From Rhizopus sp. PT2906 (Eukaryota > Mucoromycota > Mucoromycetes > Mucorales > Rhizopodaceae): DNA of 64,000 nt. The notes below the pieces were generated by a model. It searched no databases, had not been told where the DNA came from, and was given only the letters and a program-made list of their open reading frames with translations. The position numbers and the translations under genes are program-made. Where the stretch lies: positions 1-64,000 of the forward strand of contig JAMYHX010000052.1 in the NCBI GenBank assembly GCA_025529335.1, given 5' to 3'. Shown one piece after another: positions 34,180 through 46,492 of this stretch (the stretch's first letter is position 1; every line of letters starts with the position of its first letter).

Positions 34180-36801
34180 GCTTTGTTATTTCAAAAGGAA
34201 AGAAATACATGTATATAAATTTTATTTTTTGATTATCGCGCTGATAAGAGAGAGTCAGTCAGGGGTTGATTGGTTTCTGTGCTTGAAATTTATAGATGCC
34301 CCAGATGCTCAGTCTGTGAGAAAAAAAAAGAGGTGCCCATTGTTTAAATTGATAGACTCATAGAAAAAACAATGAACGATATATTATAAAGAATGACATT
34401 TTGTTATTTTTAAAGGAACAATTGATGATGAACTCTTTTATTGTTCCTATTTTTAGCCCTTTCCTGATCATTCTAACTTCTTCTTCTCTTTGCTCCAAAA
34501 AAGAACGAAAAAGTTAAAGATATATAAATACAATCTGGAGTGAGATGACCAACATCATCTGTCCTCCCTTTCGTCAACTGTAGCTTAACGTGCCTAACCT
34601 AATTCCAGTTGACTTTGGTCGGACTTCGAATATGGTATGATTTTCAGAACAAAAAGAAAACATGGAATCTGTCATCTTCTTGCTGAGAGCGTGCTTTGTA
34701 ATAGAAGTGTTCGAATATGTCAGCAAATAGGCTCCCGCTCGTACGCTTCTTTATCTTATCACATTGCTTACTATGACAGACTTTGTGATGCTTTGCGGAA
34801 CATACTGAATGTAGGTCCATATACCATTGTGTCTATCCCTGCAGCTTTCATTTGCTTCTTAACAATGCTCGTCCACCAAAATTATGAGAGTAATCTAGTT
34901 TGTTCGTCCCGTCAGATACACCAGGAACAGTGAATGGTCCTCGGAGGACCCGTGGTAAAGATATTTGGTCTTGACTATGAAAAGTCATGTCGTTCGTACG
35001 AGGCACATTGATTCAAGGTCTAATTGTCCAAGCCTTTCTGTCTTGGTTTAAACTTCCTTTGGCTGTCGAACGTATAGTGTCATATAAAGCGCGGATTGGT
35101 TGCTGGGACTACTGTTATTTTGAAAAGTAAGTTAAATGTCTCTACGTTGCGAGGTGCCTATATCCAAATGTGGGCAAATCATTGTTGCAGTACAAAGTAG
35201 CAGAATCACCTTACGCTCATTATACAAATGGTCTCTTCTTGAAGTGGCCATTCTTCCATTGGCTCACTATCCATTGTGGCCATTGCTTCAGCTGCCATAT
35301 TATCAACGTTTTCTTCGGCAAACATCTTATAGTTGAGGGACAATGAGCCATTGCGTTGAAAATGACGAACTAAGTACTGCAATAATATATCAAGGTCTCA
35401 AGTGAACATTTCTTGCTGAGAGGATAATTTGACTTTAGATTTCCTCTTGACTGTTAAAGTGCTTTAATAAGTTGTTGATCTGCTATTGGTTCTTTGTCTT
35501 TGCGTACGGTCCCTGAAAACAGATACAATGGAGGACCTCAGGACGTTTAAGTGTTAGAGTGAATAATGTTGAAATCGTAACACATTCTTGGGCTTGTATT
35601 CCCAACGGTTAGAGAGAGGATGTTGTTATAACGCATCGACTTTGGCTGATATATGATGTTTTGCGAAAAGTTGATGAGAGATCGTTTTGCATACAAAATA
35701 CGATGGAATGTGCCCAAGGTCCATAATAAGCTTGCTGTGTCTATGGTCAATTTTGGTAAACCAGCCAAGCATTTGGGGAATTTGCTATTTGGCAATTTCA
35801 AGCATTATGTGTGTATCAATGGCCGACAAGATTAAAGCGTAAAAAATAATTGTTCGCCAATAACGTTCAACCTGGGGGGAAACCGACACGATACTAACTT
35901 TTATAAAACCAAGATGAACCGATTCCAGAAGTTTATCCTTATACAACTAAAGACCTTCGCATCCCTGTGTTTGGTAGCGATGGCACGACTACATCACAGG
36001 ATACGCTGACAGGAAGTCAAAAGAAACTCAAGTCAACACTGTCATGATTGGCACTATGGAAGATACAATTGATACATTACATTCTTTTTATTATCAAGAC
36101 TCACACATTTTTAAACAAGCTTAACAGCAGACCATACGATGTTCTTGGCGTATATTGGAAAAATCAGATAAGAGTTGCTTTAGCAAAGTCGCCAATTGGG
36201 TCAAGCAGATCATGTCACAATTCAACTTTTCAACGGCAAAACACTATCAGATTAGAAATCGAGTGAGGCAAATAATCAAACGAAGAACGAATAATGTGAT
36301 GGATGCCCCGCCCCTGGTATCGTTGTGTTGGAGATATTTTTTTTTAAAAAACTATCCTAATATTCACGTTGTTTGCTTGGATATGGGAAAAAGAAAAGGC
36401 AATACTTTATATGCAAATATAAGCCATCCATCACATTAGGAATCGGAGTGGGAGTCAACATAGCCATTTTGGTCATGCATGTGACAAGATTGGTATCATG
36501 ACAAGTTGTGAACTATTTTAGTGGTTTAATAGAGTGTATATAGTATTTTATATCCTTCATATTTGTGGAATATATATAGTTTGTTCATTGTCGTCATTGT
36601 TATTGCTTTTACTATGTATGGGAAGCAAGAATATACTCCTCTTATAACTGTAGCAAGGAGGCAGAGGTGATACAGGTGAATAACAATTGGACTAAGGGGG
36701 CTGAAATTTGTGAAATTTCATAAAAAACGCTTGTGCATTTATATTACTCTTTTTTCTTTTCTTTTGTATTAAATTGATGATATTATCACTATAAAATATC
36801 A
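34180..36801. other. Intergenic, 2.6 kb, scattered coding relics
   Basis: No intact gene. Plus-strand pieces look like decayed protein code: 34995-35130 (FLSWFKLPLAVERIVSYK) and 35911-36040 (IPEVYPYTTKDLRIPVFG, then SDGTTTSQDTLTGSQ). The minus strand at 35230-35310 gives NMAAEAMATMDSEPMEEWP. Frames change and stops intervene, so these are remains of one or more genes or elements that I cannot name. Confidence 0.4.
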
Positions 36802-37746
36802 ATGTCAAATAGATCTTCTATAAAGACCACTGCTGTTGCTCATGAGCAACAACAACAATCCAAGCTTCAAACAAGTGGTTCGTCTCACATTAGCCCCATT
36901 AGCCATCGTGTCAGGAATAGCAATAATAAAAATAATAATAGCAGCAGTAACAGTAGTAGCAGCAGCAGCAGTAGTAGTAGTAGCAGTACTATTAGTAGTA
37001 GTAGTAGCAGTAGTAACAGTAACAAGAGTACTAATACTAGCACTAATAATAATAAACCTTCCCATCTCAAGAAACTTTATAAGAGTAATAATAACAATAA
37101 TAATAATGATAAAAAACTACAAAAGAGAGAGGAACAAATACATAGTGTAATATTAAAGACACCTATTGCAAGAAGGCCCTCTGTTTCTGCACCAACCACT
37201 CCCTTACAGAGAAGATATACTTCCTCAAAGACTAAACGAAACGAACGTAGAAAGGAGATATATGAAGTATTAAATGCCGAATTAGAACCAGTCTCAGACT
37301 TAGATAATTCCTCTTCATCCTCTTCTGATACAAGTCTTGCTAAAAAGAAAGCAAACAGAATATCAATGTTTATAAATGGCTCAAAGAGGTACCCATATCC
37401 CTTTACCCCTTTTATTTTTGCAGGAGCGATATAGTTTTGAATTGGCTCATTTAGTTCAAATTCTTACTATTTTTTAATATATAGACAAGACACGTCTACT
37501 ATACGAAAACGTCATCATTCAAACAATGCGATTGATGGTAGAGTGTACGCTGGACCAATGTTTAGCAATTCTCCTGCACCAGACACCTTGCCTATACCCA
37601 CCTTTTCATCATCACCTATTGTACCCATAGTTCAAGAGCCCGTGAGCATATTATCGGCTTCAGCTTCTCCATCATTTTCGCTTCGAGAATTTGATGTTGA
37701 TTTATCAGAAATACAAAGCAAGTTACGAGCTCTTTTAAAAATGTGA
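36802..37746 (+). CDS. Ser/Asn-rich low-complexity protein, function unknown
   Basis: Exons 36802-37388 and 37485-37746 give 282 residues. The N-terminal third is made of long Ser and Asn runs coded by AGC/AGT and AAT repeats. The middle has conserved-looking sites: TPIARRPSVSAPTTPLQRRY (phospho-site clusters) and a charged helix NERRKEIYEVLNAELEPVSD. The end is FDVDLSEIQSKLRALL, probably a short amphipathic helix. The 96-nt intron was chosen because it keeps the frame and uses GTACCC...ATATAG. Likely disordered and regulated by phosphorylation; no family recognised. Confidence 0.6.
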
Positions 37747-38091
37747 AGGTAGTACGCTTATATCCACTCTTTCCTTATTCACGACTGTATATTCTTCCCT
37801 TATCCGCTTTCTTTTCTTTTGTATATTATTTCCTTTGCTTTTGCTGTTCTTTTATTTTATTTTTATTTTTTACTCTCAAAGGGGGAACAAACATCCAGTC
37901 ATATGTTTATGGATGCCTCCCATTGTATATTTTAACAACCAGTTACAGCAATTCTCAAGAAATGACTTTATAATGAAAAAAGAAAGTCTACTCATCTAAT
38001 GTCCCTCTTTAAACCCATCTTTCCTTTATCCCCTTTCCCCTTCTCTTGACACTCATTTTTCTTTTAAACAATAAATATAAAGATACAAGTT
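37747..38091. terminator. Convergent 3' region between Ser/Asn-rich gene and MSH3
   Basis: C/T-rich sequence with AATAAATATAAAG at about 38069 on the plus strand. No gene. Confidence 0.5.
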
Positions 38092-41000
38092 TTATTTTAT
38101 AGCAAAACTGTTTTCATTCGACAAGAGTTTTTTCAAAAGACTGACTTGTCTTTTTCTTTGTCGCCTCTGTTCAATATCCTTTTGTAGACTGTTGGATATC
38201 TCTTTTGCTCTTTTGATTATGTCAATTGGTATATTCGCCAATTTTGCCACATTCATTCTAAAACAATCTTAATTACATGCGTTGTTTTTTTAATATATCT
38301 TCTTACCCGTAACTCTTTGTATTGACGCCTTGACGCAATTTATATAAAAACACTATATTTGGAATATCATCTGTATGGATTGGTTAGTATCCTTCCTCTT
38401 ACAAATTCTTTATCATAAACTGTACCATCGTGGTTCATTTCTTCGATATAGTCCATATAGTAATTATTTGCATGGTTTGGATATAAGGTAGTGAATTGGC
38501 TCATGGACGGATAATGTGTGACAAATAAGGTAATCGATTGTACCTGTTCTATAAAATACTGAAGTGTAGCGTAGGCAATAGCCTGTCCGTCGTGCGTGCT
38601 CGTGCCTCTACCTAATTCGTCCAAAATGACTAAAGATCTTGATGTGGCATGCTTCATTATATCTGACGTCTCATGCAGTTCAACCATGAATGTGCTTTCA
38701 CCCTTTATCATATTGTCAGAGGCGCCCATTCGGGTATAGATTGCATCTAGCATGCAAAGAGTAGCCGACTCTGCGGGCACATATAAGCCGATTTGGCCCA
38801 TCATACAGATAAGGGCAACCTGGCGGATATAGGAGCTTTTGCCACCCATGTTGGGGCCTGTCAAAATCATGGTGGTCTGGGTATTTTCAAAATGAATGTC
38901 ATTGGGCACATATGTGGTAAGTTTTTCGACAATAGGATGTCGACCATTCTTGACACGTATCGACCTTTCTTCTTTATATATAGGCTTAACATAAGCAGGT
39001 TGACTAGATGCTACAGATAAAGACAAGAGGCAGTCAAGTTGAGCAAGACACGATACAATATCTCGAAATGATTCGTATTTTCCTGAAATGTCTCTACAGG
39101 AATCCAAAAAAAAAAGCGTGTTAATCATTTGTATGGTATATATATCCTTAAACATACGCAAGAAGATCTTTATAGGCTTGATCTACAAGTAGACCTAATC
39201 TTTCTCTGTGCTGCTCTCTTTCCTTTAATTGTTGAATAATATAACGTGAATGAAATCGGCTTACTGCTTTTGTACCGCTTATCTTTATCCAATCTACTGG
39301 TACAGACTTTGTCTTTGTATTGGCTACTTCCAATAAAAACTATACCTTATTAGTCTTTATAAACCAAGACATCCTCCCATATTACCTCAACTCCAGCCAC
39401 TTCAACATAACGTAAATCGCTCAAGCCTGTAGCAGCCTTCATCTCTTCAAGGTGTTCGTGCAATAAACTCTCTACAAACTTGATATTGTTCTTTTCTCGA
39501 GGAATGTCTGGCCATCTTTCCTCTGATTTCAAAAACTTGGTTTTGTCAGAAGCGTGTTGAGGATGAATCATCTTTTTATATTCTAAAATGTCTTTTCGAA
39601 TAGTTGATAATGTATCAAATAACCTGTTCAGCATCTCGGATTGGAATCGGGGTTCTATGTCATTATTGAAAAGCGTCGATACAGCTGCCAAAGCGTCCAA
39701 TACGTGCACTAGTTCAGTTGGGGATGACTATATAGAAGGAATAAGAACCTCTTTTTGTCCAACATGTAACTAGTCATTTACCTTTCCATAATGAATGCGG
39801 CAGACCCCCTTCTCTATATCGGGTAATTTCTTTAACAGTCCTACCAACTTGTTCTTCTTTGGGTTATCTGTCATCATTAACTCTTCAATCGCGTCCACTC
39901 GCTCATTCAATTTCCTGTTGATTGTTTAGTTCCTTTCGTCCTGTAGCACCTCACTTTACTCACTCAATATCAGTCAGTGGACGACCCACCCATCTTTTGA
40001 GCAACCGTTGACCAAATTTTGTTTGCGTATGGTTCAAAACAGAAAAGAGAGAGCCTTCTTCCTTGTAGTTTGTACTGTTGCGGTACACTTCAAGGTTGAC
40101 CAAAGTGTTGGCGTTCAATAGCATATGACTTTTAGACACAAAGTTTTTAATGTATTTGCCAACGTGGAACATGCTGGATAGCCCAAACTCTTTTAGGTAA
40201 CGAATCAAGGCTGCAAGCGCTTTACTAATGAGGAAAGTTCATATTAAATGTTGTACTCGTATTGTAAACATGTCTTACATGATGATCCCAGGAAGTTCCA
40301 TGACAGTCGATAACACTTTAGCTCTTTCACTTTCGGAATAGAATTCCGAGACATATGTCATTGCCGCATTATAGTCTGTGCAAAAATTGTCACTTGACGG
40401 CATCTTTTCTATCCTCACCGCACCCTCGCCTACTGTGAAGTGACGAATCAGTTTTTGAGTAGGCGCGCTTATGAACTGAGATACGAGAATTTCGCTAGGC
40501 TCAATATGGATCAACCGTGTTTCGAGCTCGTTCCGCATAAAGGCATCGTCAAAGGTATCATAGACAATATCACCTGTCGATGGATGAACGGCAACCATAC
40601 CGATATGTACAAACTCATCAGCGCCACTGCCCCCTCGCTTTTCCTCAATTAGACACATCAAATAACCTGAGCTATGGGTCATCACCGGTTCATACATTTC
40701 GTCTACCAGGGTTCCTTTTGTTACGACTTGAGTCAATTTGCGCTCAAACACTTGGTTTTTGTTGGATCCAATAGCCTTTAAGGCGGCTGTCTCTGTCTGT
40801 CTGACGATACCCACTTTGTATCCTGCATCCACTAGTCTGTCTATACTCAATTAGCTGTTCTGCTTCATATATAGTTCATACTCACTTTTGAACATGCACT
40901 GATAATCTATGTACAGGTATACTTGCCACGTAAAAGTTACGATCGACCATGTTTGCTATATGCAGTACTCTTGATGCAATCTATCAGTAAATTGGGATCA

Positions 41001-41371
41001 GTCTGATGCTTTTTCCACTTTATGTTGTTGTTTACTTTAGCATCCTCTCCAAAGAATCGAAACTTGTATCCTACTTCGATCAGGAGTAGACAGTCAGGAT
41101 ATCGAGCCTTCAGATCTGTCACTTGTACTTCAAGAGGGCTCAACTTTTGCTGTGACGGCTCACTCGCTCGCTGACGTTTGTTTTGTCTTTTCTCTTCTAT
41201 TGCGCCAAAACGCTCTACAAACTGTTCGTGTAGTCGCTTTCGGTCCTCTGTAGACAACTCTGTAAACTTCTCTGTCATGTCTACAGCCTGAGTTTGGTTC
41301 TCTTTACTTGTTTCCTCCTGCCTTGGTTTCTTAGAGGGAAAGTAGGAACTTATAGTTGCCTGTCGCTTCAT
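38092..41371 (-). CDS. MSH3: DNA mismatch repair protein MSH3
   Basis: A multi-exon gene starting at MKRQ, where QATISSYF is a PCNA-binding (PIP) box, followed by a basic linker. The mismatch domain begins EVGYKFRFFGEDAK; intron 40981-41035 is in frame, and splicing gives ANMVDRNFYVASIPVHRL, then LVDAGYKVGIVRQTE. Core and clamp follow (YNKxx-type helices, LNHTQTKFGQRLLKRWV). The ATPase has GPNMGGKSSYIRQ (Walker A), GRGTSTHDGQ and VILDELGRG (Walker B). The last exons 38307-38370 and 38092-38257 join to give FLYKLRQGVNTKSYGMNVAK; intron 38371-38425 must start in the GATG|GTACAG context to keep frame. MSH3 pairs with MSH2 (MutS-beta) to repair insertion-deletion loops. Confidence 0.93.
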
Positions 41372-41457
41372 CGTCAACCTTGTTTTTTTATAAAAAAAAA
41401 AAAAAAAAAAAAAAAAACTAGAAAAAGAACAAGACATCGCATTATGATTATTTTTTT

Positions 41458-42579
41458 TTATTCCCAGCCTTCATCGCCTGTAATTATGACTTTTTCTACA
41501 TTATACACTGATGTCATTCCCATGTTCAAGTGAGAAGCAACATGACAATGGAACAACCAAGTTCCTTCATTGTCAGGCACCATATCAGCTACTTCAAAGC
41601 TGATTGGTGTAAGATCAACCACGTCAACGCGGTGACCATGATACAAGACAGAAGCACCATGCCAATGTGCTGTATGTGGATCCTCAGACGAGACCCCAAA
41701 GGAGACGACATACCAGCGCACAGCTGTACCCCATTCGAGTGTGAACGGCTTGTTATTGTTAAAAAGGTATCCGTTGATATGAAACATTTGCGTTGAATGC
41801 TTAAACATGGAATCTGTCCTTTGAAGCTTCTTGACATGATCCCAACTAAAACCGGCCAGTGCAGCTGATTCTTTAAAGTATCTCGATTCACTTTCATCAG
41901 TGATGGACATGAATGTAAATATTTCTCGATCGATTCCTTTGGGGCGTTGAAACATGGCACCGGGTGATGGCCATTCAAGCATGCCCTTTTTGTAAATGAC
42001 AACAAGTCCAAAGAGACCTGCATTCACATCCTTCACAGGATCTGATTTGGATGAATAGGCCCAGACAACAGAGGACTGATTAGGTGGAAATGAGTAATCG
42101 GCGGGTATATTCCATTCATAATTGTATTGTTCGCCTGTAGCCACAAACTGGCCTGGAAGTCTGTGTCGAGGGCTTTTGGGTATTGTGGTGTGAGGAAATA
42201 GGCTGTGTGTGTATCTTGCACGGTTGAGAAATGTAATATGTATCTTATCTCCTGCTTCTGCTCGAAGAATAGGTCCTAATATGCCAAGTGAACTGTCATG
42301 AGGAATGGGCACTGTGAATGTGTCATCAGTGTATTGACGGTAAAACGCCTTTTGATAAAGACTGCCGATTCGGGTATCTGTATGCAATAAAAATCGAGCT
42401 GATGTTTCTAGCGATTCATTGAGATAATTATTCCAGTGTAAAGGGGTATAATCCCAGGTCTCTTCTTCTGCTGCGATATAAAACTGTCGCACTGTACTAG
42501 TAAGATTGATTGGCTTTGCCAAACAGACCAAGCCAAGCATGGGTAATAAAAGTAGCAATATTGTATTATACATTGTCAT
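41458..42579 (-). CDS. Secreted ceruloplasmin-like multicopper oxidase
   Basis: A single uninterrupted exon of 373 residues with a signal peptide (LLLLLPMLGLVCLA). Two cupredoxin units are present: the first with ILGPILRAEAGDKIHITFLN, the second with FHINGYLF, DPHTAHWHG and the copper cluster FHCHVASHLNMGM near the C-terminus. The style is that of ceruloplasmin/hephaestin A-domains rather than three-domain laccase/Fet3. Several N-x-S/T sites suit secretion. Ferroxidase or another copper-dependent oxidation is the family role; with two domains it would need to trimerise to build the trinuclear centre. It lacks introns while its neighbours have many. Confidence 0.88.
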   Translation of the reverse strand: MTMYNTILLLLLPMLGLVCLAKPINLTSTVRQFYIAAEEETWDYTPLHWNNYLNESLETSARFLLHTDTRIGSLYQKAFYRQYTDDTFTVPIPHDSSLGILGPILRAEAGDKIHITFLNRARYTHSLFPHTTIPKSPRHRLPGQFVATGEQYNYEWNIPADYSFPPNQSSVVWAYSSKSDPVKDVNAGLFGLVVIYKKGMLEWPSPGAMFQRPKGIDREIFTFMSITDESESRYFKESAALAGFSWDHVKKLQRTDSMFKHSTQMFHINGYLFNNNKPFTLEWGTAVRWYVVSFGVSSEDPHTAHWHGASVLYHGHRVDVVDLTPISFEVADMVPDNEGTWLFHCHVASHLNMGMTSVYNVEKVIITGDEGWE

Positions 42580-42710
42580 GGTAACAAGAATAGAAAAAGA
42601 GAGGTAAGGGGAAACGAGAGTTTAATAATTGAATGGAAAAAAAAAAAAGAAGAATGGGATGACTTTTTTTTTTGGAAGCATTTATGACCCGCAAAACACT
42701 GGGCTTATTA

Positions 42711-43967
42711 TCATTGTTCCATAAAGCCCTTTAATACATTTACTGCGAGCTGCCCTAGTTTGTCAATGGTATATCCACCTTCTTGAACAAATAGAACAGG
42801 TCGATTCTTTGTTCCATTCGATGACTTGATTAGTGCACCAATTGCTTTATATGTGTTTGGATCTTGAAGACCCTTCATGCCAGCGATGGGATCCTCATGC
42901 CACGTATCTAAGCCCAGCGAGACAATGACTATATCTGCATTGAATCGTACTACTCGTTCATCCTGAAGGGCATGATTTAATGAATCCAAATAGATTGCAT
43001 CTGTGGTTGATGTAGATAAAAGGGGAATATTCATGGTGTATCCGAGACCTTGTCCTGAACCTGTCTCTTGAGCTGAACCAGTGAAATAAGGATAATCTGG
43101 GTGTCCATGAAGGGATATATAGAATACGGTTGGATCATCATAGAATATTTCTTGAGTGCCATTGCCGTGATGATAATCAATATCGATAATGAGAACTTTC
43201 TTCTTTCCATTGCTCTTGTCTATGTTTTCAGTTCGATTGACACCATTATCGCCATTATACGTTTTCTTGATTTTGTTCATATCTTCAAGGGTGTAGTTTT
43301 GCATAAAACGTGCAGCAACAGCAACGTTATTGATATAACAATAGCCAGCAGCTACCGAATCCGATGCATGATGTCCTGGTGGTCGACAAAGAGCATATAT
43401 GGCAGGAGCTGAGGTAAGCAATAACTGATGGGCAGCTGTCAAAACGACTTGAGCAGAGGCATAAATAGCTTTCCATGTATCTATTGCTGTTATTAGATGA
43501 AAGTTCTTATGATCAATCGTTTACCTTTCATAAACATGACAGATAGGTCACTAGTATAAAATCCTAGTTTTCCGCTTAGGCTCGCATTCGCTGTTTGTTT
43601 AACAACATCTCTATTGACTGTCCTTGTGATCGAAGCAAAGGTGTCAGCTACACATGCGTCAGAAGGATAACCAGCCTGTATCCACTGATGATAAATGTCT
43701 GTTAAAAACTGAATATAGTCTGATGGATGTACATCAAGGATTGGTTTTAAGGAATAGTCATTGGCTTGAATGACTTCAAAATTCGATGGATACTGATCAA
43801 TCACTTGTTTGATAGCCTCTAATCTTTTTGGACTTTCTAGAGACCAGCGATGAGAATGAGTTGAACAAAAAAGGAAATACTATACCAACATAAGGTTTCC
43901 ATTCACCACGTGTCAATTCCATAGGTGGGTTATGCAGGAACTCATCCTCACAATAAACAACCTGCAT
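42711..43967 (-). CDS. Histone deacetylase-superfamily amidohydrolase
   Basis: Exons 43886-43967, about 43525-43836 and 42711-43486 give about 389 residues. The zinc-enzyme motifs are RPPGHHASDSVAAGYCYINN, then IIDIDYHHGNGTQEIFY (zinc Asp and His), SLGLDTWHEDP (second Asp) and QEGGYT with the catalytic-region Tyr replaced in the usual position by the GGY turn. The N-terminus (MQVVYCEDEFLHNPPMEL) and overall length fit acetylpolyamine amidohydrolase or class II-like HDACs rather than Rpd3. Substrate (polyamine, histone or other) is open. The intron near 43487-43524 is very short (38 nt). Its 3' end lies 130 bp from the oxidase start on the same strand. Confidence 0.88.
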
Positions 43968-45817
43968 ATTTAGAAAAAAAACTAGCGAAAGAAAAGGGGA
44001 GAAAACAAAGCGGGTTTTACAAAAATATTACTTGTACCACTTTGTCCCAAATGAACATTGGACGTCGATTTGTGATATGCAAACAAGCTTGTAAAAGTAA
44101 CACACGAAACAAACAGTCGCTGGCAGGCAATTATGAATTGATAAAATATGACAGGTATATCCATGTAACAACTACCTCGTTTATGAGAGTAAGTCTCAAG
44201 TATTGTGTTGGCAGTAGGCCCTCGTATAAGAAATAGCCTAATATGTAGGAGACTTCACCTTGTTGACTATATGACGTGAAAAGCTGGCCAACAATACCAT
44301 AATCATCCTGTTTTCTTCTTGTGAGAATTACTTCCAATCGACAAACAATCTGAGCTTCTTTTGATGTTCTGGAATACTGAATATCCATTGAAAGCACAAT
44401 ATTTTATAATATACAAGAAAACAGCTTAAGAACTAATCAGTCAGTGACTGGATACCGTTGATTAAAGACATGGAAATAGGACGGAATAGCGTTATCAAGC
44501 ATGAAATGATCAGCTGCAAAGAGACGAATTGATGATGCTTCCCTATAAATGCTAATGGGATTCTGAATGCCTTTGTGCTTTTTGTGAAAGCGACGTGTTT
44601 TTTTCATATTACGTGTGATAAGCACTTTTATATGAAACAATAAAATAATAGCAACTTATGCAAATCGAGCTTATCAAATGTTGTCAATTTATTTATATCT
44701 TCATTACAGGTATTTAATTACCTTTTTCTGTGGCGCCTCCATTCTTGTTGATGAAAATAAATACTTGAAATAGCCTTGACGGATCCAGTCCTTTCTTTCA
44801 AACGGCCAAAATGGAATAATTGGCTGGGAAGAACTGTTATTTCATGTATTTTTGGTTTTGCAAAAGTTTCACTTTCCTATTTTGTATTGTTTAAGCTGGT
44901 TTTAAATAAAGCCAGATGGTCAACCGTCCCCCTTTACTGGAAATTATTCGTTATGCAAGTATTCCTTATCCAGGGTTCTGTTGTAACTTTTTATTACACA
45001 ACTCAAATAACCGCAGAGATAACCTCCCCCCCCCTGTCCGTATATAATTCTTGAAAACCTCCCTTATGAAAGCAATAGCAAACACGTAAAGAGAAAAGAT
45101 AAGTGAAACCACCAAGAAAAGCTAAAGAAATTAATTAACCCATTTAAGAAATTTTGTCCATGACGGGTACGTGGTGGGAATTGATAAGGGTGTACTGTAG
45201 TTGACCCTTATCATACAATATGGTACGTATAATCCGTCATCATTAAGATCAGCATATTAAAAGGAACAATAAAGTGTCCATTACGGCTTCAGACATTGAA
45301 AGGTTATGTTGTACACCAAGGGCATGTAGCAGTCTGAAAAGAAGGAGATAAGATGAGGAATGATCTAGGCTTCTCGGCAAATAGTCAGCTTAATATTATT
45401 TGTATACAGCGAATGTATTCCGCGTGGGACACTGGCAGCCATAGAACGAAATTTTACATTTGATTTGTCATCCCCTTATAGATTTGAATAAACACGGCTT
45501 TTATCTTTGTCTTCAAACTATACAAATTTGATTCTATAAGCACTTGTATACCCAAGGATTCTTTACAAATGCGTAGTTGCTTCAAATCTGGCGTGAATGG
45601 GATACGTGTTGTACATTTATCATCTGACTTGAGGCGTGGTAATAAGATAAAGCAACAATTTATTTATAATGCTTGTATGTACTTAGGGAAAAGAAAAAAA
45701 GAGAATAATCCATAGGTCACACATAAATACATAGAGAAAAGCGAGAAAATATTCACAGCTGCCATTAGAGACAGATAACAAGGGGGAAGAGGGGGATATT
45801 GGGTTCATATAAGTCAA
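43968..45817. other. Intergenic, 1.85 kb, possible relic ORFs
   Basis: On the minus strand 44131-44640 two short frames separated by one stop read in series (SIYREASSIRLFAADHFML, then DIQYSRTSKEAQIVCRLEV). They may be remains of one protein, family unknown. 44650-45817 shows no gene. Confidence 0.4.
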
Positions 45818-46492
45818 CTATACATAGTGTTTTTGGGAAGATGAAGTGAATAGACAATTAGGGTTGTATGAAGAATCGGGAGGGATCATGCTTGGTCGAC
45901 TGGAGAGATTTGCAGAAGTACGACGAAGATAAGCTTGCTATATAGAGAATTAATTCAATTGGAGTAACAAACATGATTAGCAACTTACAACAACTTTGCA
46001 CTCACAGTTGCCATGCGTGAGCAGTAAATTGCGCAAATAGATGCTTTCCTCACGAAGCCTAGCAACTTGCTCTTGAAGCTCTCTGTTTCTTTTTTCGGAT
46101 ATCTCTGATTTCTCTTCGAGTTCTTGGACCCATCTTTTTTTCTTTTGTCTGCATCTGTAAGCAGCTTGCCTATTCTTTTCTAATAATTGTTTACGTTCTT
46201 CATTAGCATCAGTCTTTTTTGGAGTAAGTGGAGGAGGTGATTTAGTTTGTGTAGGGGGAGTGGGAGGAGTATTTGGCGCATAGCTTTTCATAGGAGACAA
46301 ATCAGTCATGGTTGGACTAGGCGGTGCAATCAATATGCCTTGCTTTGGGTCTTGGAATAGGGTTTGCGTGTTCATGTAGAAATTTGAAGCTGTTGAGAAA
46401 TTCCAGTCGTTTGCTGTAGTAGAATCCATTAGGAATCTTGTAGGAGTCAAGACAGTATAGTTGCTATCTAAGGTGTTAAAGTCCATCAGCAA
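45818..46492 (-). CDS. bZIP transcription factor (ATF/CREB type)
   Basis: The main exon 45989-46492 carries a Pro/Ser/Thr-rich N-terminus with S/T-P sites and a basic-leucine zipper at the end: ERKQLLEKNRQAAYRCRQKK (basic region with N-x-x-A-A-x-x-C-R), then a leucine heptad helix to YLRNLLLTHGNCEC. Unspliced, the frame ends at VVVSC. A strong GTAAGT donor and TATATAG acceptor (intron 45938-45988) would replace the last three codons with a 39-residue tail ending at 45818, total 207 residues; I favour that form. It resembles Atf1/Atf2-type stress regulators that bind CRE sites. Confidence 0.85.

Noticed and set aside
34637..34933. 98-codon plus-strand ORF.
   Set aside because: No domain and no neighbours in frame; treated as part of the relic region.
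36805..37150. Long Val/Ile-, Leu- and Thr-rich frames around 37 kb.
   Set aside because: Alternative-frame readings of the AGC/AGT/AAT repeats inside the Ser/Asn-rich gene.
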